Shown: positions 50,349 to 59,385, counted from the stretch's first letter. The stretch is 64,000 nucleotides of DNA from DATATV01 sp035551355 (GCA_035551355.1 DASZNF010000071.1:1-64000); one strand, 5' to 3'. Notes: generated by a model not told the origin, from the sequence alone. Made by a program: numbers and translations.

Positions 50349-50550
50349 TCAGCCGTGTGAGTGGGCCCGCAGCGCGGCCAGCGCCTGGTCGGCGTGCAAC
50401 TGCATACGCAGTTCGCTCTTGATCACCTCGACGATCGTCCGGCCGGCGCCGATCACGAAGGTGCGCCGCTCGACCGGCAGCGGGCCGAACCGCCTGCGCC
50501 CCCGAACTGCCGGGCCACCACGCCATCGTGCTCGCCGCCGACCGCGCCAA
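50349..50550 (-). pseudogene. Frameshifted C-terminal remnant of a peroxiredoxin
   Basis: On the minus strand one frame gives DGVVARQFG, then a one-base shift near 50497-50505 leads to RRRFGPLPVERRTFVIGAGR and TIVEVIKSELRMQLHADQAL, with a stop at 50349. This is the C-terminal third of a PrxQ/AhpC-type peroxiredoxin. The peroxidatic cysteine region is absent, cut off by the gene at 50590. The frame is broken, so it is not functional as read. It precedes the catalase gene and could be the scar of a lost peroxide-defence partner. Confidence 0.6.
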
Positions 50551-50589
50551 CCGAGCGGGCGGGCCCGGGTACCGGCATCATCGTTCGAC

Positions 50590-51036
50590 ATGACCGAAGG
50601 CATTTCCGGAGCACCCATCCGCTCGCCCGACCAGATCGGTCCGATGCCCCGGGGCGAACTGTTCGCCTGGTTCGACCGGCTCGCCGAGTCCGAGGCCGAG
50701 GCCCTGCGCGCGGGCGAGGCCCCGCCCGCCGAGGAGTTGTGGACCCAGCTCGCGGTGCAGACCAGGCTCGAGACCGAGGTGGTGGCCACCCGCTGGCTGC
50801 TGGTGGCGCACCTGCTGCGAGCCCGCGCGGCCGACACCTGGTGGGCTGTCGCCGAGGCGCTGAGCATGTTCAACGCCGAGGCCGCGCGCGCCGAATTCCT
50901 CAAGTGGGTGACCAGCCAGGTCGATCTGCACGTGCAGTCACCGGAGTACGGCCTGACCGACGAGACCGCGTACGAACTCCGTGAGATGGCGCACGCCCTG
51001 CCGCCCAGCGACCCGGAACACGACACCCCGGTCTGA
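50590..51036 (+). CDS. Conserved-looking hypothetical helical protein
   Basis: 148 residues, not recognised. ATG 50590 lacks a strong ribosome-binding site, so it may be leaderless or start nearby. The protein is all helical with Trp and acidic residues: ELFAWFDRLAESEAEALRAGEAPPAEELW, then TRWLLVAHLLRARAADTWWAVAEALSMF. The pattern of A/L/W every three to four residues suggests a helical bundle. It has no signal or membrane segment. It converges on the acyl-CoA oxidase gene (14-nt gap). Codon bias is normal. Confidence 0.7.
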   Translation: MTEGISGAPIRSPDQIGPMPRGELFAWFDRLAESEAEALRAGEAPPAEELWTQLAVQTRLETEVVATRWLLVAHLLRARAADTWWAVAEALSMFNAEAARAEFLKWVTSQVDLHVQSPEYGLTDETAYELREMAHALPPSDPEHDTPV

Positions 51037-51050
51037 GGCCGGATGTGGTG

Positions 51051-53021
51051 TCACAGCAGGGTCTGGTCGTGGGCCCACTGGGCGTCCTGGCGGTCCGGCT
51101 CCTCGCGCAGAATGGCCGCGTCCAGGAACCGTTCCGGCACCGCGAAGGCGTCCACCAGAGTGCGGGCGTGCGGGCGCAACCGCTGGCACAGGGCATTGAC
51201 CGCCCCGTTGACCTGCTTGCTCCGGGCCGGGGTCAGCCGGTTGTGGCCGAGGAACCAGGCCAGATCGGCCTCGATGTTGCTCAGCACGTACAGATCGCAC
51301 ACCCGCTCCAGCAGTTCCCTGGCCGCCGGATCGTCGCACCGGTCGATGGCCGCCACGAACGCCTCCAGCACCACCCGGTCGGTGTGCACCCGGCCGGCGC
51401 GCAGCACGTGGTCTTGGGCGTCGTTGAACACCGCGAACGGGTCGGCGTCCCCGGAGGCGGCCCGGCGCAGCCTGCGGGCCAGCCCGTCCAGCACGTGCTC
51501 CTCGCGGTCCTCGAACGCGCGCACCTGCCAGGCCCGGTCGTAGAGCGCGTCCTCGCCGTCCTTGCCCGGCGTCGCGGTCAGCCGGTTGATCACCGCGCGG
51601 GCCGCAGTCCGCTCGATCACTGCGCCGACGAACTGCTCGGCCACGAACCGCGCGGTGTCCAGCGTGCCCAGGTCCTGGAAGTGGGCGCGGTAGCTGGTCA
51701 GCAGGCCCTTGGCCACCAGCTGCAGCAGCACCGTGTTGTCGCCCTCGAATGTGGTGAACACATCGGTGTCCGCCTTGAGCTGGGGCAGCAGGTTCTCGGC
51801 CAGGTAACCCGCGCCGCCGCAGGCTTCCCGGCAGGTCTGGATGGTCGCGGTGGCGTGCCAGGTGGCGGCCGCCTTGATCCCGGCCGCGCGGGATTCCAGC
51901 TCCCGCTGGCGGGTCTCGTCCGGTTTCTCGGCGCCCTGCAACTCGTGCAGGGTGGCGACCAGTTCCTCCTGGGCGAAGTGCAGCGCGTAGCTGGTGGCCA
52001 GCGCGGGCAGCAGGGCGCGCTGGTGGGCCAGGTAATCCAGCAGCACCACCTCGCGCTTGTCGTCCGGGCGGTTGAACTGGCGGCGGGATTCGGCGTAGCG
52101 CACCGCGATGGCCAGCGACCGCTTGGTGGCGCTGCCCGCGCTGCCGGCCACGCTGATCCGGCCGCGGATCAACGTGCCCAGCATGGTGAAGAAGCGTTTG
52201 CCGTCGCCCTCGATCGGGCTGTCGTAGGTGCCGTCCTCGGCGACCGAACCGTAGTGGTCCAGCAACGCCTCGCGCGGCACCCGGACCTGGTCGAAGGACA
52301 ACCGGCCGTTGTCCACGCCGTTCAGCCCACCCTTGCGGCCACAGTCCTCAATGGACACTCGGGGACGCGGATTGCCGTCGGCGTCCCGGATCGGCACCAG
52401 CAGCGCGTGCACCCCATGGTTCTCGCCCCGGGTGATCAGCTGCGCGAACACCGCGGCCATCCGGCCGTCCCGTGCGGCGTTGCCGATGTAGTCCTTGCGG
52501 GCGCCCGGATGCGGGGTGTGCACCACGAATTCCCGGGTGTCCGGGTCGTAGGTCGCCGTGGTGCGCAGGTGCTGCACGTCCGAGCCGTGGCCGGTCTCGG
52601 TCATCGCGAAACAGCCGGGCAGCGTGAGATCCATGATGTCGGCCAGGTACTTCTCGTGGTGGCGCCGGGTGCCCAGCAACTGCACCGCGCCGCCGAACAG
52701 CCCCCACTGCACGCCGGCCTTCACCATCAGCGACAGATCGCCGAAGCCGAGCATCTCGAACGCCACCACCGAACCGCCGATGTCGCCCCCGCCGCCGTAC
52801 TCGCGGTCGAAGCCAAGACGCGGGCCGTCGGTCTTGGACAGCGCCCGCAGCTGGTCGGCGACCAGGGCGCGGTGTTCTTCGGTGCTCAGCCCGGCGGCGT
52901 CCGGCTCGGCGATGGCGGCCAGCTGCTCGCGCACCAGGCCGCGCAGCTCGCCCCACCGGCCGTCCAGCACGGTGGTCAGCGCGACCGGTTCGACGCGGTC
53001 GGGAAACGACGGCAGGTCCAC
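51051..53021 (-). CDS. Acyl-CoA oxidase/dehydrogenase family protein
   Basis: 656 residues, the length of acyl-CoA oxidases and not of typical 380-residue dehydrogenases. GTG 53021 follows GGGAGG. The flavin domain holds LPGCFAMTETGHGSDVQHL and YIGNAARDGRMAAVFAQL. The catalytic-base region and FAD contacts include YAESRRQFN and QTCREACGGAGYLAENLL, then TFEGDNTVLLQLVAKGLL. A C-terminal ACOX domain follows. It oxidises acyl-CoA to enoyl-CoA and passes electrons to oxygen, giving peroxide. The nearby catalase would remove it. Its fatty-acid preference cannot be read from sequence. Confidence 0.88.
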   Translation of the reverse strand: MDLPSFPDRVEPVALTTVLDGRWGELRGLVREQLAAIAEPDAAGLSTEEHRALVADQLRALSKTDGPRLGFDREYGGGGDIGGSVVAFEMLGFGDLSLMVKAGVQWGLFGGAVQLLGTRRHHEKYLADIMDLTLPGCFAMTETGHGSDVQHLRTTATYDPDTREFVVHTPHPGARKDYIGNAARDGRMAAVFAQLITRGENHGVHALLVPIRDADGNPRPRVSIEDCGRKGGLNGVDNGRLSFDQVRVPREALLDHYGSVAEDGTYDSPIEGDGKRFFTMLGTLIRGRISVAGSAGSATKRSLAIAVRYAESRRQFNRPDDKREVVLLDYLAHQRALLPALATSYALHFAQEELVATLHELQGAEKPDETRQRELESRAAGIKAAATWHATATIQTCREACGGAGYLAENLLPQLKADTDVFTTFEGDNTVLLQLVAKGLLTSYRAHFQDLGTLDTARFVAEQFVGAVIERTAARAVINRLTATPGKDGEDALYDRAWQVRAFEDREEHVLDGLARRLRRAASGDADPFAVFNDAQDHVLRAGRVHTDRVVLEAFVAAIDRCDDPAARELLERVCDLYVLSNIEADLAWFLGHNRLTPARSKQVNGAVNALCQRLRPHARTLVDAFAVPERFLDAAILREEPDRQDAQWAHDQTLL

Positions 53022-53229
53022 GGTTCCTCCCGGCAGGAATGAGACGACCGGACGACCCGAGACTAGCCAGCTGAGACGGTGCGCGCAGGGTTGTGACGTG
53101 CGGCGCCGCCCGTTTGGCCGGGCGGTGAGCTGGACAGCGGCGCGAGCGCCGCGGCCGGCTGGGACCGGCCGCGACGCCCGCTTTTCTTGGCGGTAGCCAC
53201 ACTTCGATGGGTGTGATCGAGGCCCCCAG

Positions 53230-53268
53230 GCACCGTTGGGGCACTCCGGCGCGAAGTGCCCCAACGGT
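53230..53268. terminator. 15-bp hairpin in the interval upstream of the acyl-CoA oxidase gene
   Basis: Arms 53230-53244 (CACCGTTGGGGCACT) and 53254-53268 are perfect complements around a 9-nt loop. It lies 100 nt beyond the Rieske gene's stop and can terminate that transcript. A second 9-bp hairpin sits at 53150-53173. The rest of 53022-53368 contains no gene I can support. Confidence 0.75.
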
Positions 53269-53368
53269 GTTTCGCATCTCGTGTGGGATGCGCTCCCTCC
53301 CCGGCGTCCTCGCGAAGAGATAGCGAGGCGGGTTACACGTTCTTGACGACGGATTTCGGCGCGGTGGA

Positions 53369-54082
53369 TCAGCGCGGGACGAAGACCTGGACGGCGCCCT
53401 CGGACTCGCGCACCTCGATCAGCGGCAGCGGTGCGAGTTCGACGGAGAGCTGGTAGTGCACGATCTCCCCGCTCATCGCGAACACCGCGTCGTGGCAGGG
53501 GCAGGCCAGCTGATGGGTGGCCGGGCGCAGCTGCAGACGGCAGCCCTGGTGGGTGCACACCGCGGACACCGCGCGCAGCCCGGTCGCGGTGCGCTGCACG
53601 AAACCGGCCACCGAGCCGAGATCGAACTCGTGGACTCCGCCCTCGGGCAGATTCTCCGAGGCCAGCACGGTCTGCCACTGCGCGCCGTCCGGGTGCAGCG
53701 TCTCCTGAGTCGGCTCGGTCTCCTCCTCGTTCTGGCCGGTCGCGCCGACCAGCCGGTCGACCGCGACCGCCCCGGCTGCAGCGCCCGCGGCGACCGCCGC
53801 GGTGATGGCCAGCCGTCTGCGCCCGAACCGGGGCTGGCGCGGCAGCGACGCGGGCTCATCAGCCGAGTCGGCCGGGTCCGTGGATTGGGCCTCGCTCGCG
53901 GCGCCGGCCAGGCGTTGTTCCAGCGCGGCAAGGAAATCCGGATCCGGATCGGCGGCGCCCGGCCGCGCGGCGATCAGGTCGATCGCGGTGCGCAGCTGCG
54001 CCGCCTCGGCCTCGGTGGCCCGGAACGGCTGCGGGCGCCGCTGGTCCAGGAGTTCTTCCGAGTACCGGTCCACCCGGTTCAT
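53369..54082 (-). CDS. Membrane-anchored Rieske [2Fe-2S] protein, partner of an ECF sigma factor
   Basis: 237 residues. The first 85 are cytosolic and helical (ATEAEAAQLRTAIDLIAARP; DPDFLAALEQRLAG), like anti-sigma N-termini. FGRRRLAITAAVAAGAAAGAV is a twin-arginine-type motif plus membrane span near 85-110. The extracytoplasmic domain has CTHQGCRLQL and CPCHDAVF, the two Rieske cluster boxes with two Cys and two His. The gene overlaps the ECF sigma factor upstream by ATGA, the usual anti-sigma position. Thus a redox cluster outside could tune the sigma factor inside. No zinc-binding anti-sigma motif is present. Confidence 0.82.
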   Translation of the reverse strand: MNRVDRYSEELLDQRRPQPFRATEAEAAQLRTAIDLIAARPGAADPDPDFLAALEQRLAGAASEAQSTDPADSADEPASLPRQPRFGRRRLAITAAVAAGAAAGAVAVDRLVGATGQNEEETEPTQETLHPDGAQWQTVLASENLPEGGVHEFDLGSVAGFVQRTATGLRAVSAVCTHQGCRLQLRPATHQLACPCHDAVFAMSGEIVHYQLSVELAPLPLIEVRESEGAVQVFVPR

Positions 54083-54591
54083 GCCGATCCCTCCTGAAGT
54101 CGGTGCGCGGCCTGCGCGGCCAGGCGCAGTGCCCGGTGCTGGAGCACCTTGGCATTGCCGACCGTCACGCCCAGCTCCGCCGCGGCTTCCTTCAATGAGT
54201 ATGCGTCCAGGAAACGCAGCTGCAGAATGCGCCGGTAGCGCTCGGGTAACTCGGCGATGATGAGGTCGGCTCGTTTGGCCGTGCGCTCGGTGTCCGCGAT
54301 GTCGTCCGCACGGGGTTCGGCCAGCGCGATCAGGTCGATTTCGTTGATCTGCCTGCCGAACGTGCGCCGCCAGTGACCGGCCAGCACGGTGCGTGCGGTG
54401 GCGGCCAGATAGGCCCGGATCTGCGGCGGTTCGGCCGATGTCCGCATGGAGCCGAACGCGGCGAGGAACACCTCCGCGGTCAGGTCCTCCGCGTCGGGTT
54501 TGTTGCCCACCTTGGCGAACACCAACCGGTAGATCCAGTCGGCGTTGTCCCGGTAGACGGTTTCCCAGCCGGTATCCACCCCGTTGCTCAC
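54079..54591 (-). CDS. ECF RNA polymerase sigma factor
   Basis: 170 residues from GTG 54591; an upstream in-frame extension of 64 residues looks unlike the family and is rejected. Region 2 covers YRDNADWIYRLVFAKVGNKPDAEDLTAEVFLAAF, with the DAEDLT core-binding signature. Region 4 covers ELPERYRRILQLRFLDAYSLKEAAAELGVTVGNAKVLQHRALRLAA, a helix-turn-helix for the -35 element. It lacks region 3, as ECF factors do. The Rieske protein downstream is its probable regulator. The leader contains an 8-bp hairpin at 54656-54685 (ACACCGCC). Confidence 0.9.
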   Translation of the reverse strand: MSNGVDTGWETVYRDNADWIYRLVFAKVGNKPDAEDLTAEVFLAAFGSMRTSAEPPQIRAYLAATARTVLAGHWRRTFGRQINEIDLIALAEPRADDIADTERTAKRADLIIAELPERYRRILQLRFLDAYSLKEAAAELGVTVGNAKVLQHRALRLAAQAAHRLQEGSA

Positions 54592-54756
54592 CCGACCACT
54601 CAGCTTCGCGCCGTAGCTTCGACCGAGGCAGCGTAGAAGTGCGGGGCGGGTCGCGACACCGCCGGATGCCGCCTGTTGGCGGTGTGGCGCAGCGCTTTTG
54701 CCGTATTGGGGCGCAACCGGAGATTTCGGTACCGGTGAGTCGAATACGATTCGCGA

Positions 54757-55296
54757 GTGACTGTGATCGACCCGAGTGGTCAACGGCTGCCCACCGCGGC
54801 TGACGAGGCGCGGTTCTGGGATCTGGTGGAGGACGCGTGGGCCCGGATCGGGCCGGAAGGCCGGCGGGCGCGGCAGGCGGTCGCCGAGCGCGATCCGGAG
54901 GCCGGCGAGGTGGACCTGGGCATCATCGATGAGCTGCTGCAGGTGTTTCTGGACAATCTGACCCTGGCCACCCAGAATTTCTCGGCCGAGGAGCTGACCG
55001 ATCTGGACCGGGTGGTGGAGCGGCGGCTCTACGAGATCGACCGGGCCGACATCCAGGCGGTGACGGATGGCTCGGACGACGGTTTCCTGTATGCGCGCGG
55101 GTTCATCGTGGCGCTCGGGCGGGACTACTACGCGGCGGTGGCGCGGAACCCGCGACTAGCCGTGCTGGACGCGGAGTGCGAGGAAATGTGTTATTTCTTC
55201 GCCACGCTGTATCACGAACGCTACGACCGGTTCCCGGACACCGGCTCGGGCATCTCCCGGGAGTCGACCAACAATCCGGCTGGTTGGCCTAACTGA
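54757..55296 (+). CDS. DUF4240 domain protein
   Basis: 179 residues; two GTG starts (54757, 54763) are both possible. The opening DEARFWDLVEDAW and the later LDRVVERRLYEIDRADI, then SDDGFLYARGFIVALGRDYYAAVARNP, match DUF4240, a small helical family common in actinomycetes and thought to be immunity- or stress-associated. No function is established. It diverges from the ECF factor and overlaps the tail of the phosphatase gene by 8 nt. Confidence 0.82.
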   Translation: MTVIDPSGQRLPTAADEARFWDLVEDAWARIGPEGRRARQAVAERDPEAGEVDLGIIDELLQVFLDNLTLATQNFSAEELTDLDRVVERRLYEIDRADIQAVTDGSDDGFLYARGFIVALGRDYYAAVARNPRLAVLDAECEEMCYFFATLYHERYDRFPDTGSGISRESTNNPAGWPN

Positions 55297-55729
55297 CCGG
55301 AAACTGGTCGATCCACCGCCGTTGACCGCGGGTCTCCACGGCCCGCGGATGGTGCCGCGCCCGGACGAAGCCGATCGCCTCGTCCGGTGCGAGTCCGGAG
55401 AGCACGGCCAGGCAGGCCAGCGCCGTCCCGGTCCGCCCGACCCCGCCGCCGCAGCCGACTTCCACCGGTTCGCCGGACAAGGCTCGTCGGTGCAGCGCGC
55501 GGATGGCGGCGATGGCGTGGCCGGGGTCGCGGGGCAGGCGGAAATCCGGCCAGTCCAGCCAGTCGTGCGGCCAGGGCAGCTCGGGTTCGTGGGCGCGCTG
55601 GAATCGGGGCGAGCCAAGGTAAAGCGCGTAGGCCGGGACCGGGCCGGGCGGCGTTGGCCTGCGCAGTGCGCGGCCGCGAATCCAGGCGCCATCCGGCAGT
55701 TCGATGGCGCCGGGTAGTGGTTCGGTCAC
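55289..55729 (-). CDS. Dual-specificity-type protein tyrosine phosphatase
   Basis: 146 residues. The catalytic loop VGCGGGVGRTGTALAC gives C-x5-R-T/S (Cys near 93). The general acid is likely in HDWLDWPDFRLPRD, which has the WPD motif of Tyr phosphatases. It is a compact cytosolic enzyme and would remove phosphate from tyrosine or a small molecule. It lies 29 nt downstream of the phosphotransferase gene on the same strand, so the two are co-expressed. No tyrosine kinase is in the window. Confidence 0.85.
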   Translation of the reverse strand: MTEPLPGAIELPDGAWIRGRALRRPTPPGPVPAYALYLGSPRFQRAHEPELPWPHDWLDWPDFRLPRDPGHAIAAIRALHRRALSGEPVEVGCGGGVGRTGTALACLAVLSGLAPDEAIGFVRARHHPRAVETRGQRRWIDQFPVS

Positions 55730-55757
55730 GGCTTTTTCCGTACGGGTTGCGGTTCGT

Positions 55758-56894
55758 TCATGGGCTTTCCTTTGCCAGTGAACGGAATGCCGGATAGCCG
55801 GGGAGTTGGCCGACCGGCCAGTGATGGGTCGCGGTGAGCAGGCGGTCGGTCAGTTCGGCCAGCGCGGGCAGTCGGTCGGCGGTGGTCAGTTCTGCGTGCA
55901 GGGTGCGCCAGCGATGGCGCAGCAGTTGCCTGGCCGAGGGGGTCGGGCGGCGGCGCGAATGCATGGGCCGATCCTCGGTCAGCACCCGGCCGGTGAGGTG
56001 CACCGTGATGTCCAGCGTCCACGCGGCGGCCGCGCGCAGCACCCCGTCCCGCCACAGCGAGTCGTCAGCCAGTTCGGGGTAGCCGGAGAGGATTTCCTTG
56101 CGGTAAGCCAGTTCTGTGGCCTCGGACAGTTCGTCGGGCAGCCGGAACACGCACCAGCAGGTGGAAAATGGCATCCGGGTGTAGGCCGCGTCCAGGAACA
56201 CCGGGTGAAAGCCCGATGCCTCGAAATCCAGTACTCGCGGACCGGACGCGGTGAGCACGTTGTTGTCCGGGCAGATGTCGCCGGGGGAGAAGACGGGGTG
56301 GCGATCGTCGGTCAGGCTCGCCACGACGGCCAGATCCTCGTCGAGGCCGGCCGGTCCGGTCACCCCGAGCGCGGCCAGTACCTCGGGCAGCGCCGCAATC
56401 CGCCCGGTGATCCAGCCCGCGCCGTCCCAATCCGGCCGGCCCCGGTCATACCGGGCGCGCAGTGCGCTGAGTTCGGGTTGCCGCCCGATGCTCTCCGCGG
56501 CCAGCGCGCCGTACGTGGAAGCCCAGGCCAGCAATGCGGTGCGCGCGGTGTCCGGTGTGTCGCCGAGCAGTGTGTCGGCCAGGCTCGGCGCGGTGCCCAG
56601 GTCGGACATCACGATCAGCGGCGTGGCCACATCCACGGCCAGCAAATGAGGACCCAGCGTGCCGAACGCCAGCCCGGCTGCTTCTGCGGTGAAGCAGGCC
56701 AATGCCTCCGGTTCGTCCCGATACGCCTTGACCACGACCGTGGTGCCGGAGCCGGTGCGGCAGCGCAGCACGGTGGATCGGCTGCTGCCGCCCAGGTCGA
56801 TTGGCTCGGAAAGCTTCTCCCCGAAGGCGTCCGCCGCTGCGGTCAGTACTTCCTGCACAGCGTTCAGCTGATCAGGCGGAGCATCGGGGCGCAA
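55758..56894 (-). CDS. Aminoglycoside-phosphotransferase-family kinase-like protein
   Basis: About 378 residues with an unclear start: TTG 56894 is used; GTG 56858 is an alternative, and no ATG fits. The N-lobe has GTTVVVKAYRDEPEA with the ATP-binding Lys. The catalytic loop is HPVFSPGDICPDNNVLT, where the usual H-x-D is replaced by SPGD-x-x-x-D-N. The metal site is RVLDFEASGF, where D-F-E stands for DFG-like I-D-F/W. It is family APH/choline kinase, whose substrates range from sugars to antibiotics. The altered catalytic loop means resistance cannot be assumed. Confidence 0.72.
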   Translation of the reverse strand: MRPDAPPDQLNAVQEVLTAAADAFGEKLSEPIDLGGSSRSTVLRCRTGSGTTVVVKAYRDEPEALACFTAEAAGLAFGTLGPHLLAVDVATPLIVMSDLGTAPSLADTLLGDTPDTARTALLAWASTYGALAAESIGRQPELSALRARYDRGRPDWDGAGWITGRIAALPEVLAALGVTGPAGLDEDLAVVASLTDDRHPVFSPGDICPDNNVLTASGPRVLDFEASGFHPVFLDAAYTRMPFSTCWCVFRLPDELSEATELAYRKEILSGYPELADDSLWRDGVLRAAAAWTLDITVHLTGRVLTEDRPMHSRRRPTPSARQLLRHRWRTLHAELTTADRLPALAELTDRLLTATHHWPVGQLPGYPAFRSLAKESP

Positions 56895-57005
56895 CCGGAT
56901 TCGCCACCCGTGAAAGGCACGCGAGGGCTCATTGGCCGGGGTTGTCGCGGCCGGCGGCGCTGTGCGTCCGGGTTTTGACCCGCACCCCCTGCTACCGTCG
57001 CGCCC

Positions 57006-57815
57006 GTGTTCACCGAATCTGATCTCCGGCGCCGCACCGCCATCTACGCGGCGCTGCCGGAGTACGCCCGTCGGCTGCGCCGGATCGGGGCGCAACCGGG
57101 CGAGCCGGGCGAGGAACTCGCGTTGACGGGGTACGAGTTCCAGCTGTGCTCGCAGAACGGTGAGGACGGCGTCCTGGCCGAAATTCTCCGCCGGGTGGGC
57201 GCGCCGTCGCGCTGGTTCGTGGAGTTCGGGGTCGAGTCGGGGCGGGAGGGGAACTGCGTCGCGCTGGCCGACATCGCGGGCTGGCACGGACTGTTCATGG
57301 AGGCCGACGGGGCGCACAACCATCTCCTGCACCAGAAGTACCAGTGGAACCAGCGAGTGCGAACGCTGCACGCCATGGTCACCCCGGACCGAGTCGAGAG
57401 CCTCTTCGCCCAGGCCGGTGTCCCCGCCGAACCGGACGTCGTATCCATCGACATCGACGGCGGTGACTACTGGGTCTGGCAGGCGCTGGAGAACTACCGG
57501 CCGCGCGTGCTGGTGATCGAGTACAACGCCGGGCTGGACCCGGAAAGCCGTCTGGTGCAACCGGAAACCACACCACCGTGGTCGGGCACCGGGTTCTTCG
57601 GCGCCTCACTCGGCGCGCTCGTCGCGCTCGGTGAGCGCAAGGGCTACCGGCTGGTGCACTGCGAACTGGCCGGCGCCAACTCCTTCTTCGCGCGAGCCGA
57701 CCTCGCCGAGAATTTTCTTGCCCCACAAGAGATCCAGCGACGTGGACCCAACTATTTCCTGACCGCACACGGACATCCGGCCGACGAGTCCGGCGCGACC
57801 TACACCGAAGTCTGA
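57006..57815 (+). CDS. FkbM-like methyltransferase-fold protein
   Basis: 269 residues; GTG start 57006, no clear ribosome-binding site, so it may be leaderless. The core CSQNGEDGVLAEILRRVG, RWFVEFGVESGREGNCVALADIAGWHGLFMEAD resembles the SAM-binding start of FkbM-type methyltransferases, with E-F-G as motif I and an acidic end to strand 2. VVSIDIDGGDYWVW and PRVLVIEYN follow as later strands. The acceptor is unknown; relatives methylate sugars or polyketides, and some have lost activity. It diverges from the phosphotransferase gene with a gap of about 110 nt. Confidence 0.65.
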   Translation: MFTESDLRRRTAIYAALPEYARRLRRIGAQPGEPGEELALTGYEFQLCSQNGEDGVLAEILRRVGAPSRWFVEFGVESGREGNCVALADIAGWHGLFMEADGAHNHLLHQKYQWNQRVRTLHAMVTPDRVESLFAQAGVPAEPDVVSIDIDGGDYWVWQALENYRPRVLVIEYNAGLDPESRLVQPETTPPWSGTGFFGASLGALVALGERKGYRLVHCELAGANSFFARADLAENFLAPQEIQRRGPNYFLTAHGHPADESGATYTEV

Positions 57816-57858
57816 CCATGACCGGCCCGCACAGAGGCGCGGGCCGGTCCCCTCGGAC

Positions 57859-59385
57859 TCAGTTGACCTTGCGCTCCCGGCCCTGCCAGAACGGCTCCCG
57901 CAGCTTGAACTTCTGGATCTTGCCGGTCGCCGTGCGCGGCAGCTCGTCGATGAAGTCCACTCGCTTCGGGCACTTGTACCCGGCCAGGTAGTCGCGGCAG
58001 TGCTTGATCAGCTCCTCGGCCGTCACCTCGGTGCCGTTGGTGACCACCAGCGCGGTCACCAGCTCACCCCACTTCTCGTCCGGAATCCCGATCACCGCGG
58101 CCTCGCGCACCGCCGGGTGCGAGGCCAGCGCGTCCTCCACCTCGATGGAGGTCACGTTCTCGCCGCCGGAGATGATCACGTCCTTCTTGCGGTCGGCGAT
58201 CGTCAGATATCCATCCTCGAACGAGCCGCCGTCTCCGGTGTGGAACCAGCCGCCTTCCTGCACCCGGGCGGTCTCGTCCGGATTTTCCCAGTAGCCCTCG
58301 AGGTTCGTGTTGGACTGGACGAGGACCTCGCCGTCGTCGTCGATGGACACCCGGGTGGACAGCGCGGGCGCGCCCGCCCGGCCGAGCAGCTTGGCCTGCT
58401 CGTGTGGGTCCAGGTCCTGCCACTCCGAGCGCATCCGGTTGATGGTGAGCAGCGGCGAGGTCTCGGTCAGACCGTAGATCTGGATGAACTCCCAGCCCAG
58501 TTCCTCCCGCACCCGCTCGATGGTGCGGGTGGGCGGCGGCGCACCGGCCACCACCAGGCGCACCGTGTCCCGGCCGGGGATCTCGCCGTCCCAGTCCTGC
58601 GCCGCGTCCAGCGCCGCGGTCACCACGGCGGGCGCGGCGCACAGGATGGTGACGCCATGTTCCTTTATCCGCCGCAGGATCTCGACCCCGTCGACCTTGC
58701 GCAGCACGATGTGCCGGCCGCCCATGCCGGTCACCGCGTAGGGCATGCCCCAGCCGTTGGCGTGGAACATGGGCAGCGTGTGCAGCAGCACGTCGTTGTC
58801 GGACAACGTGGTGTGCAGACCGAACACGGTCGCGTTGAGCCACAGGTTGCGGTGCGTCAGCTGCACGCCCTTGGGCCGCGCGGTGGTGCCGGAGGTGTAG
58901 TTCAGCGTCGCGGTCGCCGTCTCGTCACCGGCCCACGGCCGCGGCTGCGCGGTGCTGCCGAACACTTCCTCGTCGCTCTCGCCGAGCACGAAGGTGTGCT
59001 TGGCGTGCACCGTGTCCAGGATGCCCTTGAGATCCGGGTCGATCAGCAGCACTTCCGCGCCGGAGTGCTCCACGATGTACTTCACTTCCGCCGCGGCCAG
59101 CCGGAAGTTGATCGGCACCAGCACCCGGCCCCAGCCGGACACCCCGAAGAACGAGGTCAGCAGCCGCGCCGAGTTGTGCGACATGATGGCCACCCGGCCA
59201 CCGGCCGGCACGCCAAGCGTGTCCAGCCCGGCCGCCATCGCCCGGGCCTTGGCCGCCATGTCCCGGTAGGTCAGCGCGCCCCAGGACGAGGCTGGCTGGT
59301 CCGGCTCGTCGACTGCCGCGATCCGGTCCGGGTACACCAGTTCCGCGCGGTCCAGAAAGTCCCGCACGCCCAGGTCATAGAACAC
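57859..59385 (-). CDS. Acyl-CoA synthetase (AMP-forming)
   Basis: 508 residues; AAGGAG precedes GTG 59385. The adenylation motifs are clear: ATLNYTSGTTARPKGVQLTHRN as A3, the A5 QIYGLTETSP, then GWFHTGDGGSFEDGYLTIADRKKDVI as A7/A8 and PRTATGKIQKFKLRE with the A10 lysine. It activates a fatty or aryl acid via an acyl-AMP to acyl-CoA. The relation to the acyl-CoA oxidase 5 kb away may be metabolic but not by operon. The upstream LuxR-type gene on the same strand is a likely regulator. Confidence 0.92.
   Translation of the reverse strand: MFYDLGVRDFLDRAELVYPDRIAAVDEPDQPASSWGALTYRDMAAKARAMAAGLDTLGVPAGGRVAIMSHNSARLLTSFFGVSGWGRVLVPINFRLAAAEVKYIVEHSGAEVLLIDPDLKGILDTVHAKHTFVLGESDEEVFGSTAQPRPWAGDETATATLNYTSGTTARPKGVQLTHRNLWLNATVFGLHTTLSDNDVLLHTLPMFHANGWGMPYAVTGMGGRHIVLRKVDGVEILRRIKEHGVTILCAAPAVVTAALDAAQDWDGEIPGRDTVRLVVAGAPPPTRTIERVREELGWEFIQIYGLTETSPLLTINRMRSEWQDLDPHEQAKLLGRAGAPALSTRVSIDDDGEVLVQSNTNLEGYWENPDETARVQEGGWFHTGDGGSFEDGYLTIADRKKDVIISGGENVTSIEVEDALASHPAVREAAVIGIPDEKWGELVTALVVTNGTEVTAEELIKHCRDYLAGYKCPKRVDFIDELPRTATGKIQKFKLREPFWQGRERKVN

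Noticed and set aside
53150..53173. 9-bp GC hairpin considered as a separate terminator
   Set aside because: Pure G/C stems this short are common by chance in such DNA, and the 15-bp hairpin at 53230 explains termination better.
54592..54783. 64-residue N-terminal extension of the ECF sigma factor
   Set aside because: It is unlike any sigma region 2 and would overlap the divergent gene start; the shorter form has the usual ECF length.
55758..56894. Aminoglycoside resistance gene
   Set aside because: The fold is right but the catalytic loop is altered (SPGD in place of the H-x-D pattern), and the family covers many other kinases.
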